Below are positions 13,949-36,563 of a DNA stretch of 36,563 nucleotides, piece after piece. The position numbers were made by a program, and so were the translations under genes. This DNA is from Acanthaster planci (lineage: Eukaryota; Echinodermata; Asteroidea; Valvatida; Acanthasteridae), in assembly GCF_001949145.1 (NCBI RefSeq), contig NW_019091544.1, forward strand, positions 7,039 through 43,601, written 5' to 3'. The notes under the pieces were generated by a model. The model did no database searches. It had not been told where the DNA came from and saw nothing but the letters and a program-made list of their open reading frames with translations. How positions within the stretch are numbered: the stretch's first letter is position 1; the number at the start of each line of letters is the position of its first letter.

Positions 13949-16900
13949 CTACAAGTCATCTTCGCCAATTCCTGCATCAAAGATGTCATTCTCGACCACT
14001 GATTTTGGTGTACTCTGCTTCGGTGATACGACGACTGACTGTAACTTGTCCTACAACAAATACATCAATATCAGCCAATGAACACACCATGTAGATGCCA
14101 TGAGGGTACGTTCTTTACTACAAAGGACAGACATGTCCTTGGTTGTCAAACCTTTCTTGAGTTCTGTCCATGCTTTGGCCATGGAAGAGTGTTATTGGAA
14201 CAATAGGAAACATAACACCTTGTCCTCTGTGCTATGGTAAAAAACGTGTGCTTCAACAAGGAATAAGGACAACCTAACAGGATAAGGCCAAAACACAACT
14301 TTGTATCAGCAAAAGGGTAAATTAATTCAGTACAGTTATGACTTTTATGTGAAAATTAATTGTTCTATTTGTAAAACCCAGTAAATTTGAATCATACAGT
14401 TTATAATGTGTTTTTGCGAATTCTGCGACAGGGTTGATATGAAGTATCTTGTTGTGGGGAAATATTGTATAATATTTTGTGTTCAAAATCCAGTGTAAGA
14501 CAAATTTCCGTATGGACAATAAAGGTATCAAATCATCATGTAGTACTACAATCAACAACTCGTGTTTCTGATTATCAAGCAATGATGACCACTATGGATG
14601 TAAGGTGTGAGTCAAGTTGGAGTATAATACCTTCTGAGTAAAGCACAGGTGATAAGAGAATGCTACTCATGTAGTGCTCGGGTTTGAGTTCTGAGTCCCG
14701 TTATGAAACGTTTTAGGTATAGAAACTAAATAATCTGAAAAAATTACTGCAATTTATTTACTTGAGATCTGCACCTCTCAACATGATCAAAACTGTTTGG
14801 CAAAGTTTGGTGCAAACACAAGAAAGGTTATAAAAAACAGGAACACAATCTGCATGCTGGCCAGAAACCTGATTGTGTCACTGTTTTGCTAGCTCCAAAT
14901 CAACGGCATCCAGCCATCATAGTCATACTTACTGAGATTTTCTTGACGGATCCCTTAGTCTTGGATGTCTTAGATGGACTTGTGTCTGTGGAAGTCTGAT
15001 GAAGAATGAAGTGGATTGAAAAGAATATAATGAAGGAGATGAAGGTGCTATGTGTGAGAGGATTTCTTGCTACTTTAATTAGATTGTGAACCATGGGGAG
15101 TTGGGTTGATTTTGTAGTTCTTTCCTCGCAGTGCGGGTTCGATTGTAGGCTCAGTCCACATGTGGATTGGGTTTTCAGTCCCTACCTGATTCCATGGGTT
15201 TTACCCAGCACATTCCTCTGGGGTTTTCCTCCCACCTCTCAAACTGCAACTGCTTCTTAGTCTCCTCTCTACACGTTTCTTCAGGCTCGCGAGCGACAGA
15301 ACCTAGGGCGCTTTTGAGGAATCCTTGGTCTCATTACCAGCAATAAATAATAAGTAATAATAATGGGAGTAATAACTGAGTGAGGAGTAATATTTATGCA
15401 CGTCCTTGTCTCACCAACTGCAAAGTCTGTGTGATATTCCTGAATCCTCCAAAATCTTCCACTGTGCAGGTAACCGATGGCGCATTCATTGGATTTCCAA
15501 GGAGCACTAAGATGACTCATGTGAATTATTTGCAGCTGGGATCTACCTTCCACAATCCTTTAAAATCCTCCAAAGCCCAGGATTTTGATCGATTTGGAAA
15601 GGTTAGACCTTGTATGGAGAAATTAAAATTTCGTGGAAGAGACCTATGTGTTGGTTTGCCTGCCGTCTGGATGAATTCCTCTATTGATTTATATATTTAT
15701 GAGTGAGGTATGTAGTGGACGAAGTATGTTGTTATGATGGAGTAACAGAAAGTGTTGACAAATGCAAAGAAATGAACAGATATGAGAATCAAAGCCCTAA
15801 ATCAAATGTACGACAAATAAAAACTTGAGTAACGACGTATCATTGCATTATATTGCTGCATGTTTTCCAAGAATGCGTTCTACCTGTGGTGGTGTGGTGG
15901 GATCAGACTGCCCTGGGGTAGAGGTTGAAGAGGCCACAATGACTCCACCATCTTTGGCCTTAAACTGCCTCTCTGGTCCTTTCACTCTGTCTTGTGGCTA
16001 GAATCAGAACCACAGCATGTCCAAACGTGTATGATCATCAATGGCTCAAAACTTTCCTAAATCCTGCACTGTCCTAAACTACACAGTAAACTAATGGGAC
16101 ACTTCTCTTCAACTTTCAAGAGGCATCAAGCCTTACATAAAGAAATACTAGCTGGGCTCTGCCTTCCTCAATCACAGAAAATCCTTCAAAGTCTCTAAGT
16201 GGATTTTAGAGACTCTAGGACTGTGAGAATTAACCACTCTGAGGTTTTGAGGCAACCAATGCAACTTTTAAGGACAGTAACCTTTCACTTCTCTGAGTTT
16301 ACATTGGGCAGATTTTGTTTAATATTTAACAAACACATTTCAGGAAACAATAAACTGTGACATACATATGTCCAACGTCCCAAAGGCAATAAACAGGTAT
16401 GAGTCCTATAAAATGCAGGGTGGGCTAGATCCAAGATGTTGCCAAGCTGAGGGTGGTAGACACTCACCTTCTTAATACGACCCCCTCTCTTCTTCAGTAG
16501 TAGTTCATCTACCATGTCTTGCAGGCAGAGGCTGATCAGGATAGCCTGGTCACTCGTCATTGTGATCCACTGCAGTTTGTTTCTGCCAATGAGGTATTCA
16601 AAGGCTAGCTCCAGGTGGGTTGGGTCAACCTTGGCATCATCCCCTTGGTTGACCTGAGGAAGTGAACACCATCCAAGAGACGCTGAAGAGCGATTCCATA
16701 ACTACTCATCACATTGCTCTCTTAATGACTGGTGTGGAGTTTTTAGTATCATTATGCTTCATATGTGCAAAGGACTCTTAACTCTAATTGTCAAAGACAG
16801 CACTGTATATACAGTGGAACGTCGTTATACCGAAAATTGCTTGACCGAACATTCGGCTGTACCGAACATCGTCCTTGGCTCCCAATATTTTGTGCACAAA

Positions 16901-19900
16901 ACCTACCGAACATTATGCAGTTGCAAATCAACTGAGATTTTCCACAGCATGCATCAGAGATCGATCCTGAGCAGTAGCTTCACAACTTTTAGGATAAACT
17001 AAATATCAATTTTGAAACTCAAGATTTAATAAACAAGAAAAATAATTACCAGATACATTTCTGAAACCTCAAACATGAATGCAACGGCAAAACATCATGA
17101 AAACAGCGAAATCATAGTATCACAAAAGGGTGCATTTCAGTTAGACAAGCGAGGGCACTATTCAACCTGGCAACAAAACGTTCGGCAATTAATTTCGCTA
17201 TACCGAACAACTGCTGTACTGAACATTTAGCGTGGACTCCGTCGTATTTGTTATAGCAGCGTTCCACAGTATATTAGTTTCTCACAAACAATGTGGCCAT
17301 CCTCCAGTAACCCATCTGTGTTGTGCTGTCCCCACATCTCCCACGTCTCACCCTCTAGGCTTTGCCGATAGGTGAACCCCATCCCTTGCCAATAATTAAC
17401 CTGAAAGGATTAGGCATAGGGCAAGAGCGAGTTCAAGTGAGAGTAAGGCTGACAGAGAAGTTTAGCATAAACTTACTGAGGTAATTCTCCAACATCTCAT
17501 ACGTGTTATCTTGAAGGTGCCTTCTTTAATTGCCCCGTCCTCTAATCGAAGTCTGAAGACCAACTCTCGGTTTCCAGCACTGATAACAGCTGGTGTGTTG
17601 GGTGCTGGGTAATCAACCACACAAGGCTTGAATTGGATGAAACCATAGTCCTTCAGTGTCCTGGCAAACTGCAAATACTGATAAACAATACCATATGGAA
17701 ATTGAGAAATCAACCCAAGAAACACAGTCTTCAGAACTTTTCATCAGGGACTCCATCTTGACAACTTCAAATCTAAGAATTTCAACATCTTTACAATGAG
17801 CTTTACTGAACTTAACTATTGTATTCTTCCATTGAAAAATAAACCAACTCAAGCTCTATGAATCAAAGTGAATGAGGATGACAGCAGCTTCACATAATAG
17901 ACCCAGTCACGGGCCAACTTTTGTGAAGGGGTTCCAACCCACTCAAGGACAAAACTTAACTCAAGTCTCAAGTCTTGGGTTTTTTAGTAGTTTTATCCAG
18001 AAAGTGGGGTGGGGAACTTAAAAGCGCAGAACCCAAAGAAACACAGACATTTCACATGCCTGGATATTTATAGAACTACTGATTAATCTGGTATCTCTAA
18101 AACTCAGACCTGGACTAACATGACTCAAAACGTGGACTCATTTATTCATTTACTGTATTCCCGAATAGTTATTACATTCTACCTCCTTGCGTGAACCCTT
18201 AGCTTTGAGTGTTTCCAATCTCTTGATCTGATCCATGCTGGCTTGCACCCATCCTCTCTCAATATCACTAAGCACCTAAGTAAAAATAGTTAATCAACTT
18301 AATCAACTTTTGAATTAACAAACTGTGACATCACAATTTTCACGTGGAGTATAGACAGGTAGAATCTTATAAATGACTATCTTGTGTCCAGAGCTGGTTC
18401 AAGGTCCTTGCCAGTTGCAAATTTAAGGGGCACAGCTCTGAAAGCTAGTTGCAGACATGACAATCTTTGCAAGAGAAATCAAGGTGGGTGTCTCATCATC
18501 TGCAAAACTGTTCAACACTAACACCTTAATTTGGTATTTATAACCTACAGGTGTATGTAACTCAAGTAGGCTCACCTGTACATATAAAAGCTGAAGGCCT
18601 ACACTGTCCTGTATCAAATCATCGTCATATGTGGCATCCCAGTAACTGCAGAATATAATAAGGTATTAACAGTTTACAACAATGTATTTCAAAGAAATCA
18701 AACTTGACATTTCATGTTGCTCATTTTTTGTGGAGTGCTCCAAGTGTGAATCTCTTTTTGTCTGTTACAGGTCTGCCACTGGAGTTGGAGCAGTGTGGAT
18801 ATGCTGTGAAGTTATTATCAGCTTAAGGTTCTGGTCTAACTCACTTCTTGCGGAGGACAATCTTGTTCTTGCCAACAGCAGACTTCAGAGAGATAAAAGG
18901 TGATTCAAAATCTTGTACACGACGAACAACTGCACAAAAATGAGCAAAAGTGCAAGAATCGATTCACATGGATTTTATCAGTCATTGAAAAGAATGTGTA
19001 CAGATTAAACACAAATTCCAGTTAGGAGAAATGTTTCGAACAAGTCCCAACTTACTTGTTCCTCGTTCATCATCTTCGTCTTTCATGACAAGGAACAAAG
19101 CGAAGTAGTAAACAAAGTCTGACTTTAAACCAATCTCAGATGCAACAACCTACAAAGCAACAGACAGACACACAAACAGTATAATCAGACAGATGTTCAG
19201 ACTCGGACTTTAGTCAATTTGGTAGGGGCTTGATATGTTAGGCGCACAATCAGATGTCCCAGACACAGTGAATAAATTGGCTTGAGACACTTCCACTTAC
19301 ATCCAGGCAGGGACTTAGGCTTGACAGACTAACTTGAGAATGGATCCTACCTCTAACACATCATCAGTCTGGTCTGTTGACATAATGTTGACAGTAATCT
19401 TGTGTCCGTTCATCAGGTACACATCAAGTTTGGCTTCCATGGGGGTCTCACGCCGAGTTTCTTTTTGGGCACTAAGCAGGAAGCCATTGAAGAGGTCACT
19501 ATTGGCAATCTTCTGATCTTGACTGACTAAAAAAAAAATCCAGAAAACATACTTGGCCAACTACTGATATTCAAAGTCCAAATAAGTTTTTTCTACAGGT
19601 TGGAGCTACACTGTACCTTCCTGGCACACTTCCTTCAGTCTAAAGGTCAGTTTCATGAAGATAGTTGACCCCAGACAAGGTTTGTTGGGGGGCAGAGGGG
19701 AACAGATAGCAACAATTACATGATGTGACCATTTTCAGCTAATTTTTGATCAGTATAAGATTCTGTTTAGCAATGAATATGACCGAGTCAATCGATAAAG
19801 AAAGATCTGGCCCAAGGTTGAAATCGTCGGATCATACCGAGTTGAATGTATTTCTCCAGTTTTTGTCTTCTTTCTTCCACTTGTGACGGCGTTAGTGGTA

Positions 19901-20847
19901 GCAGCTTCTTTGGAGGGAACTTGTGGGTTCCTAAGAAGGATGTACCGAATTCCTTTTTGACTTGCTCCTGAAAGTCATGAAGCTGGGAGAAACGCAGTGA
20001 GCAGTGGAAAACACCATTCACATGAAGATTGTAACTCTGAACATAGATATAGAGCAAGGAAGAAAGAATAAAAGAGTTGACAGTATGGGTTGCCGATATA
20101 TCCAGGAATGGCATGCTTTTAAAATCATAAATGATGGAGAAGGCCTAGTGGTTAGGCCTGCACTATGACTGTTCCATATGTGATTAAGTTTGTTATCCTG
20201 CGAAAATATGCACTGCAAAATTGTACCAGTATTCTTGACAGTCCTCAAACTACAGGTTGAGTACATGGTCACTCCATTATCCTTAATCTGAAACTCATAC
20301 TTTAATAGTAACTACATGTACATAACTGTTTATGTAAGTTTGTAAGCCAATCAGTCTGGAGAGCCCCTTGACAGCAATCTTTTTCTTTGGGGCAATCTAT
20401 CGGGGGCTGGTTGTGTTTTGTCCTTTGTTCCATCATGTGCACTTACGTCTTACTGTCTGTTTTGTTTACCAGTGTTTCCCGAGAAATGAAATTAAAAAAA
20501 TAAATAAATTGTGGGTATGTGTACTAAGAAAATGAAACAAAACCATGATACATAATGCTACACTGTGACATTTACTGTTAGAAATAACAAAATGTAGTTT
20601 TGAGAAAATAATCCACTTGTTTAAGGATGTCCAATCATAGGCCCTAAAATGCTTTATTTTTTATAGGCATGATGGGCCTTTAAAATATGCAACACGACAT
20701 GCAGACATCTTTGCATGATCAGATGATGCAATATAGGCTGCTATCAAATTTAACATATTTGAAGAAAACATGATTAAAACGAGAACTCACGGTATAATTA
20801 CTATTCCCCTCGTTAATATCTTGAGTGTCAGGGATTGAGAAGTGCAT
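13949..20847 (-). CDS. SNX17: Sorting nexin 17 (SNX17), complete, twelve exons
   Basis: SNX17 sits on early endosomes, binds PI3P through a PX domain and NPxY/F-type cargo tails through a FERM-like module, and recycles LDL-receptor-family proteins and integrins. Exons from 5' to 3': 20847-20791, 20036-19838, 19526-19351, 19149-19056, 18929-18845, 18645-18576, 18275-18183, 17677-17477, 16653-16468, 15997-15884, 14995-14933, 14050-13949. All phases agree, giving 479 residues (human 470). The start MHFSIPDT is as in the family. PX runs ~1-108 (YNLHVNGVFHCSLRFSQL; FPPKKLLPLT..EKYIQL). FERM runs ~115-390 (STDQTDDVLE; KIVLRKNYWDATYDDD; FKITRMRCWRITS; LELAFEYLIGRNKLQW). The C terminus IFDAGIGEDDL matches the conserved GIG-(D/E)-(D/E)-DL ending. 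A further 111-nt exon at 17400-17290 would fit in phase. The gene is head-to-head with AK2. Confidence 0.96.
15095..15262 (+). mobile_element. Possible tRNA-derived SINE relic
   Basis: The stretch contains GCGGGTTCGATTG, close to the RNA polymerase III B-box consensus GGTTCGANTCC. It is followed by GGTTTTACCCAGC and by GGGGTTTTCCTCCCACCTC, a CCTCCCAC-type block that I recall from SINE-like repeats in marine invertebrates. No A box or target-site duplication is clear. The call rests on motif resemblance only. Confidence 0.35.
15440..15600. repeat. CCTCCAAAATC-family repeat copy in SNX17 intron
   Basis: It starts GAATCCTCCAAAATCTTCCA and near 15540-15590 reads GCTGGGATCTACCTTCC, then AATCCTTTAAAATCCTCC and AGGATTTTGATCG. 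The second half resembles 16151-16215 (GCTGGGCTCTGCCTTCC, then AAAATCCTTCAAAG), indicating two related old insertions. Confidence 0.55.
16145..16260. repeat. Second diverged copy of the same repeat
   Basis: GCTGGGCTCTGCCTTCCTCA is followed by AAAATCCTTCAAAGTCTC. TGGATTTTAGAGACTCTAGG and CTGAGGTTTTGAGGC then provide inverted counterparts. It is related to 15535-15590. Confidence 0.5.
16812..17269. mobile_element. Pogo/Tigger-like MITE with TA target site
   Basis: The element is 458 bp, flanked by TA on both sides (16810-16811 and 17270-17271). The left terminus CAGTGGAACGTCGTTATACC and the right terminus, read on the opposite strand, CTGTGGAACGCTGCTATAAC are inverted repeats. The inside carries repeated ACCGAACAT words and no transposase frame. 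TA duplication and CAGTGGAAC-type ends are typical of non-autonomous pogo/Tigger (Tc1/mariner superfamily) elements. It sits in the SNX17 intron upstream of exon 16653-16468, just beyond the candidate cassette exon. Confidence 0.75.
17290..17400 (-). CDS. SNX17: Candidate in-frame cassette exon of SNX17
   Basis: Between exon 17677-17477 (ending ..RITS) and exon 16653-16468 (starting VNQGDD) lies an open stretch starting VNYWQGMGFTYRQSLEG. It follows a strong TTTCAG acceptor (17401-17402). A phase-0 end needs the weak donor GTTTGTGAG at 17289. Both flanking junctions are phase 0, so inclusion adds 37 residues and skipping leaves the frame intact. It would enlarge the loop where human SNX17 has a variable Ser/Gly/Pro-rich segment. 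A better-looking donor (GGTGAGACG, 17349-17341) is out of phase. The 3' edge lies about 20 bases from a MITE. Confidence 0.35.
17678..20790 (-). other. SNX17 introns 1-7
   Basis: The introns run 20790-20037, 19837-19527, 19350-19150, 19055-18930, 18844-18646, 18575-18276 and 18182-17678. Apart from the exons I see no coding sequence, RNA gene or obvious mobile element. Confidence 0.75.
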
Positions 20848-20921
20848 GATTTGTTCTTGTTTATCAAGGGAACAGTTCGGCCAAATGAGCTGGTGATTTA
20901 GCCTGGTCGTACGCTGGACCT

Positions 20922-20932
20922 GGGGGCGGGGC
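20922..20932. promoter_or_regulatory. GC box (Sp1-type)
   Basis: GGGGGCGGGGC occurs just upstream of the SNX17 coding start, where a core promoter would be expected. Confidence 0.5.
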
Positions 20933-21383
20933 TATGGCGCTGGTCTTCTTTCCTCACACTCGCTGCTGACGAAATTTTTTGTGACGCACTATGCCTCAAA
21001 GCAAATACCGTGCATCTAGTAGTAAACATCAACAATTACATGCATATCAACGAGAGCTCAATAAAGATGCCACTTTTACATACAGCCCACGATGGGCGTT
21101 TATTATAGTTTCAGTGAAGTTTGATTACGAGCACAACTTTAGTTACATTTATACTTGTATAATTGTACCTCCAGGTTCCACTTTTGTGGCTAGCATTTAG
21201 GCTAGTACTGTACAATGAACGAAATTTTCAGTTGATTAAGTAAATACCAGCAATTTAAAAATCACCAGCAAAATGTACAAGTGTTCAATTTTCAACAATA
21301 ATTTTCACAATGGTATTTAAAAAGTAGAATTTGTTGTCAATTTCTTGACCAAGACAGTCAATGTCATATCAGCGGTCAAAAGT

Positions 21384-21389
21384 CACGTG
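21384..21389. promoter_or_regulatory. CACGTG E-box
   Basis: GTCACGTGTC, one base off the palindromic GTCACGTGAC preferred by USF/TFE-type bHLH-zip factors, lies centrally in the shared promoter interval. Confidence 0.35.
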
Positions 21390-21747
21390 TCACCGGCCGT
21401 CTAAGGAACTGGCATTATTGTTACGGCTGCAGCTGCTCACCACATTAACATACATGCAGTTGTAGCAGAAAGCCAAAGACATAGACACGGTTTGGACACG
21501 ACCATACTTGTATCTAGTATCCAGTACACTGCCAAACGATTCTTAAACACTGAAAATAGGTCAACTGACTACGTAGCAACGCATGTCTTGTGCATGCCCC
21601 GTGCACGAACTGGGTGCCACGCAATGCGCAACGCGTGAGTTGGTCCTAAAGTTTGGCTATTCACCGTGAATTGTATATGTAGAGTTCTTTTCGCCTGGAA
21701 ACTGGATTCGGTCAGTTGAATCAATTTCCCTTGGGTTTTTCGTCATC

Positions 21748-33972
<12,225 letters not shown>

Positions 33973-35781
33973 CTTTGAGCACGATACCTTTGTCTTTAGA
34001 GTAATTTAGAATCGTTAAAATGACATATTATTCAAATGACTGTACAGAAATTAGTCTTTTTCGGCAATTACAGCAGCCAATGTCATGAAACGTAGCATAA
34101 CTGGAACCATACATAAGCGTTGCGCCACAAATTTATGCCCAAGCTGCGCAAGATACTAACGTTCAATTTCACAAAAACATCAAAATTCTTGGACAAGGAC
34201 AAAAATGGCTTTTACGATGGCTGTTCCTTTCCAGTGTATAACAACAGTCATCAAACTGTGGTTGAATCACCTTCAACCCCCATTTTGAAAAGGTTTTCAT
34301 CTTCATCGGAACTGGACATAAAATCTTGCAGTTCTCTCACAGCCAAACAAGTTTTTCATTTCCTTCTACAACAAAGTAATACGTTTCTCGTATAAGCCTT
34401 GTTAAGTTCAGCAGTGATGAGGCTTAACCAAACACGATATGCTAGTCAAATCTTTGATCTTTGTTGGTGCAACTTTGGCACCTAAAATGGCTACGTAAGT
34501 TTGGTGAAATTGGTCTTAATGTATTGCACAACTTATGCAATAAAATGTGGCGTAAGTGAAGTTACGCCACTGCTTAAAGTTTTGTGAAATTGGCTGCCGA
34601 TGTTTGTCTTTACCTCATTTAAAAACCCGAGAGCCATGAGTTAGAAAGCTTGAATTTATTCCAGGCCACCCTACTTCAACACAGAATTAACGTTGGTCTG
34701 CTTGTCGGGTAATAATTATTTTTAATATTCTTTAATCCTCAAGCGAAGTGTAACACTGGAGTAATTTTTAAAGAAGGGTATGGTTCTCATCTACACAATA
34801 TGTGTTTGCAGTGACTTTGCAAATTTGTGGTAAGCATTTGTCGAGTTGGTAACAGTTTAATATCCCATTTATGTTAACTTTTCTTGGCAAGATGCATTTA
34901 TTTAAAAAAAAAAGATGTTAGAATAGAGTGTAGCAAGAATGCAATGAAACTGACAGTTTCTTTCACAAAGACAGTGTTTTGGGTAAATTTATTCCTTGGC
35001 ATAATGCACTTCCAAATTAGATGCGCACTGTCTGAACTCCCCCAAAAAGGCAATTTTAAATGTTCTGTATAACTATATTGACTATGCATTGAGCAATTTA
35101 TTAACCTGGGCAATTTGAAGTTGGATTTCTCTTGTAAACATGCATACCTCTTGTTTCAAGGAAAAAGGGTCAAAGGTTACCAGTTCTCATTCCTTGCCTT
35201 TACAGTGTCAAGGTTTACAACTTTAATGCAATTGCTTGAAGTTTTTTTTTTGTCAAAAGGTGTGAGTTAACTTTTTTTGGTAAATTAGTATTCATCATGA
35301 ACCATGTGGTGGGTTGCTTGGATAGTTTTAACATCTACTAATCTTCAGCTGAAAAAGAAATCTATTAAATACATAACAATAAAATAACTGATATTTCCTT
35401 GAAATTGTTTAGAGTGTCAGAATTGCTTTTTTAGCATGGAAAATGAAGCAGTGATCCACATTTTTCCTTGTGCACATTACTGCTGAACTATGATAAATTC
35501 TCATTTTTACAGAAGTGAAAAAATAACCAAAGTAACCCCAGAACAATTATAGAACAAATACATATGCCCTTGTCTTGTTTCCGTATTTTAAAATCCTTTT
35601 TGAAAAGACCTTTTTGGGGATAAGGCTTAATTAACCCTTTGGTGTTGAATTCCCGATGATGGCCTGTCAGAGGGTCACTGTACTGTTAGAGGCTCCCAAT
35701 GGCTTTCGTGAATAGCACCCTCTACAGTTTTCCATAAAACCAATACTGCATGAAGATGTTCAGTCACTTTGCCTGGAATTG
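33973..35781. other. Tail-to-tail interval, 3' UTRs of AK2 and EIF2B4
   Basis: The 1.8 kb between converging stop codons has no exon I recognise. AATAAA at 34539-34544 is the likeliest AK2 poly(A) signal. For EIF2B4 on the minus strand, TTTATT (AATAAA in reverse) occurs at 35097-35102. Small open frames here look fortuitous. Confidence 0.65.
34539..34544 (+). terminator. Candidate poly(A) signal (AK2)
   Basis: AATAAA lies 567 bases after the AK2 stop codon and is followed by a TGTGG-containing stretch. Confidence 0.45.
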
Positions 35782-36472
35782 CTAGCCTTCCACATTCTTG
35801 ACTCGTAAGACGACGGGCACTGACGTGCAGGGCAACATTCCAATCTCTGTTATCACCATGGAAATGAAATCTGGCGGGGTGACATCATAGACCAGGTTCA
35901 GCAACGTCAGTGACTGAACATCTCTCCAGCTGTTTAGATACTGCATTGGTTTTCCAGTCTTGACCAAGTCATCTGGGTCACCTGGTAAGACATGAACACA
36001 TGTTTTAGGAAGATTTCCAAAACTCTTCATTTGTTTTGGATATCAATGGGTCTGCAATCCTGAATGGGTCCAATTCTGGATACATTTCTGAATTGGCTAT
36101 TGGCTAATGATACTTATGTGAACAAAACTCTTGTAGTCGCTGAGGCGCACTTCATCTTGGCAAAAAGTGGATTTTGTCTAGCAATTGCATATAAGGTTTT
36201 CACAACAGATTTTTAGATAAGCAGTAAAAACAGTTCTGCCCCGACTAAGGAAATATTTTTTCCTGTGAGGTGGAAAAATTTTGAGACTTACCCAATTCAT
36301 TGAAAACAAAGCTGTCTGTCTGCACACGCTCACTGAACTTGTATGTCTCACAGCAGACAAGCACAGGAACATTGTAAGCCTTGGCTACCATGGTGATGAC
36401 TGATGACCCAACCCTTGACATAACGTAGCCATTAGCCAGTAGGGCATGGGCGCCTAGAAAAACTTTGGATAC
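35782..36472 (-). CDS. EIF2B4: eIF2B delta subunit (EIF2B4), last two coding exons
   Basis: eIF2B is the guanine-nucleotide exchange factor for eIF2; delta belongs to its regulatory core (alpha/beta/delta), which senses phosphorylated eIF2. Exons 36472-36292 and 35981-35782 join in phase 1 across GT..AG borders. They encode [20 protein letters not shown], then [29 protein letters not shown], and finally [20 protein letters not shown] ending in [11 protein letters not shown] before TAG. This matches the Rossmann-like C-terminal domain of eIF2B delta. The DPDDL segment and YDVTPP signature separate it from alpha and beta. The remaining exons lie beyond the right end of the window. The gene points toward AK2. 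Confidence 0.95.
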
Positions 36473-36563
36473 CTAGGACAAAAAGCAAATACCATGTTTG
36501 TTTCTTGATGGAAACAGTTCTTGTTCAGACTTTTACAGTGCCCACTTTTGAAGATGAACCCGT
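36473..36563 (-). other. EIF2B4 intron, runs off the window
   Basis: It follows the acceptor TCCTAG (36473-36478 on the minus strand). Nothing coding is recognised in the remaining 91 bases. Confidence 0.7.

Larger units (their letters stand above)
14051..16467 (-). other. SNX17 introns 9-11
   Basis: The introns are 16467-15998, 15883-14996 and 14932-14051. They contain two diverged repeats of the CCTCAATCC family (15440-15600, 16145-16260) and a possible SINE relic near 15095-15262. Nothing coding is recognised outside the exons. Confidence 0.75.
20848..21747. promoter_or_regulatory. SNX17/AK2 head-to-head promoter interval
   Basis: Exactly 900 bp separate the SNX17 start codon (minus) from the first AK2 start codon (plus), so both 5' UTRs and promoters lie here. 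Visible elements are a GC box GGGGGCGGGGC at 20922-20932, 75 bases from the SNX17 ATG; a CACGTG E-box at 21384-21389 within GTCACGTGTC; and a CpG-richer stretch with NRF-1-like CAATGCGCAACGCG near 21621-21634. No convincing TATA box is seen. Shared, housekeeping-type regulation is an inference. Confidence 0.6.

Noticed and set aside
15120-15145. Possible functional tRNA gene around the B-box-like GGTTCGATT
   Set aside because: No cloverleaf can be drawn and no A box or acceptor stem is visible; a SINE relic is more likely.
17341-17349. Stronger-looking donor GGTGAGACG inside the SNX17 cassette candidate
   Set aside because: Using it would leave phase 1 and run into a stop codon after joining exon 16653, whereas the flanking exons are phase 0.
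34120-34395. 91-codon frame after the AK2 stop codon
   Set aside because: It lies in the probable 3' UTR and has low-complexity Ser-rich content, no homology I recognise and no splice context.

Overview
The window is nuclear DNA from an intron-rich animal, not a prokaryote. Every recognisable gene is split by GT..AG introns, is AT-leaning, and encodes a conserved metazoan protein. The short exons, compact introns full of fold-back elements, frequent ACATGTACATGTA-type motifs and the protein sequences suggest a marine invertebrate deuterostome (amphioxus, hemichordate or echinoderm). That assignment is an inference. There is one assembly gap (25090-25965).

Layout: (1) 1-~6.8 kb holds the 3' half of a 14-3-3 zeta-like gene (+), four coding exons and a long 3' UTR. 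(2) ~6.8-10.2 kb is mostly featureless, with one orphan open frame that could be an exon. (3) 10.2-11.5 kb is a complete MKRN2OS-like gene (+), 218 codons in four exons. (4) 13.9-20.8 kb is a complete sorting nexin 17 gene (SNX17, -), twelve exons plus one possible cassette exon, tail-to-tail with MKRN2OS. (5) 20.8-21.7 kb is a ~900 bp head-to-head interval between SNX17 and AK2, with a GC box and a CACGTG site. (6) 21.7-34.0 kb is adenylate kinase 2 (AK2, +). It has two alternative first coding exons, each carrying its own P-loop and each joining the same downstream exons in phase. Its 9.6 kb first intron is packed with fold-back and tandem repeats and contains the gap. (7) 35.8-36.5 kb holds the last two coding exons of EIF2B4 (eIF2B delta, -), tail-to-tail with AK2.

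The genes share no single pathway: phosphoserine-binding adaptor, uncharacterised MKRN2OS family protein, endosomal cargo recycling, mitochondrial intermembrane-space adenylate kinase, translation-initiation GEF subunit. EIF2B4 and SNX17 are also neighbours in the human genome, so part of the order looks like ancient synteny with AK2 lying between them here.

Most notable points: the duplicated P-loop first exon of AK2 (GKGTQ versus GKGVQ), which differs at synonymous sites while keeping its protein; a His/Asn-Cys arrangement in MKRN2OS that suggests a permuted papain-like fold; a candidate SNX17 cassette exon abutting a TA-flanked pogo/Tigger-like MITE; and several fold-back elements that I cannot assign to named families.
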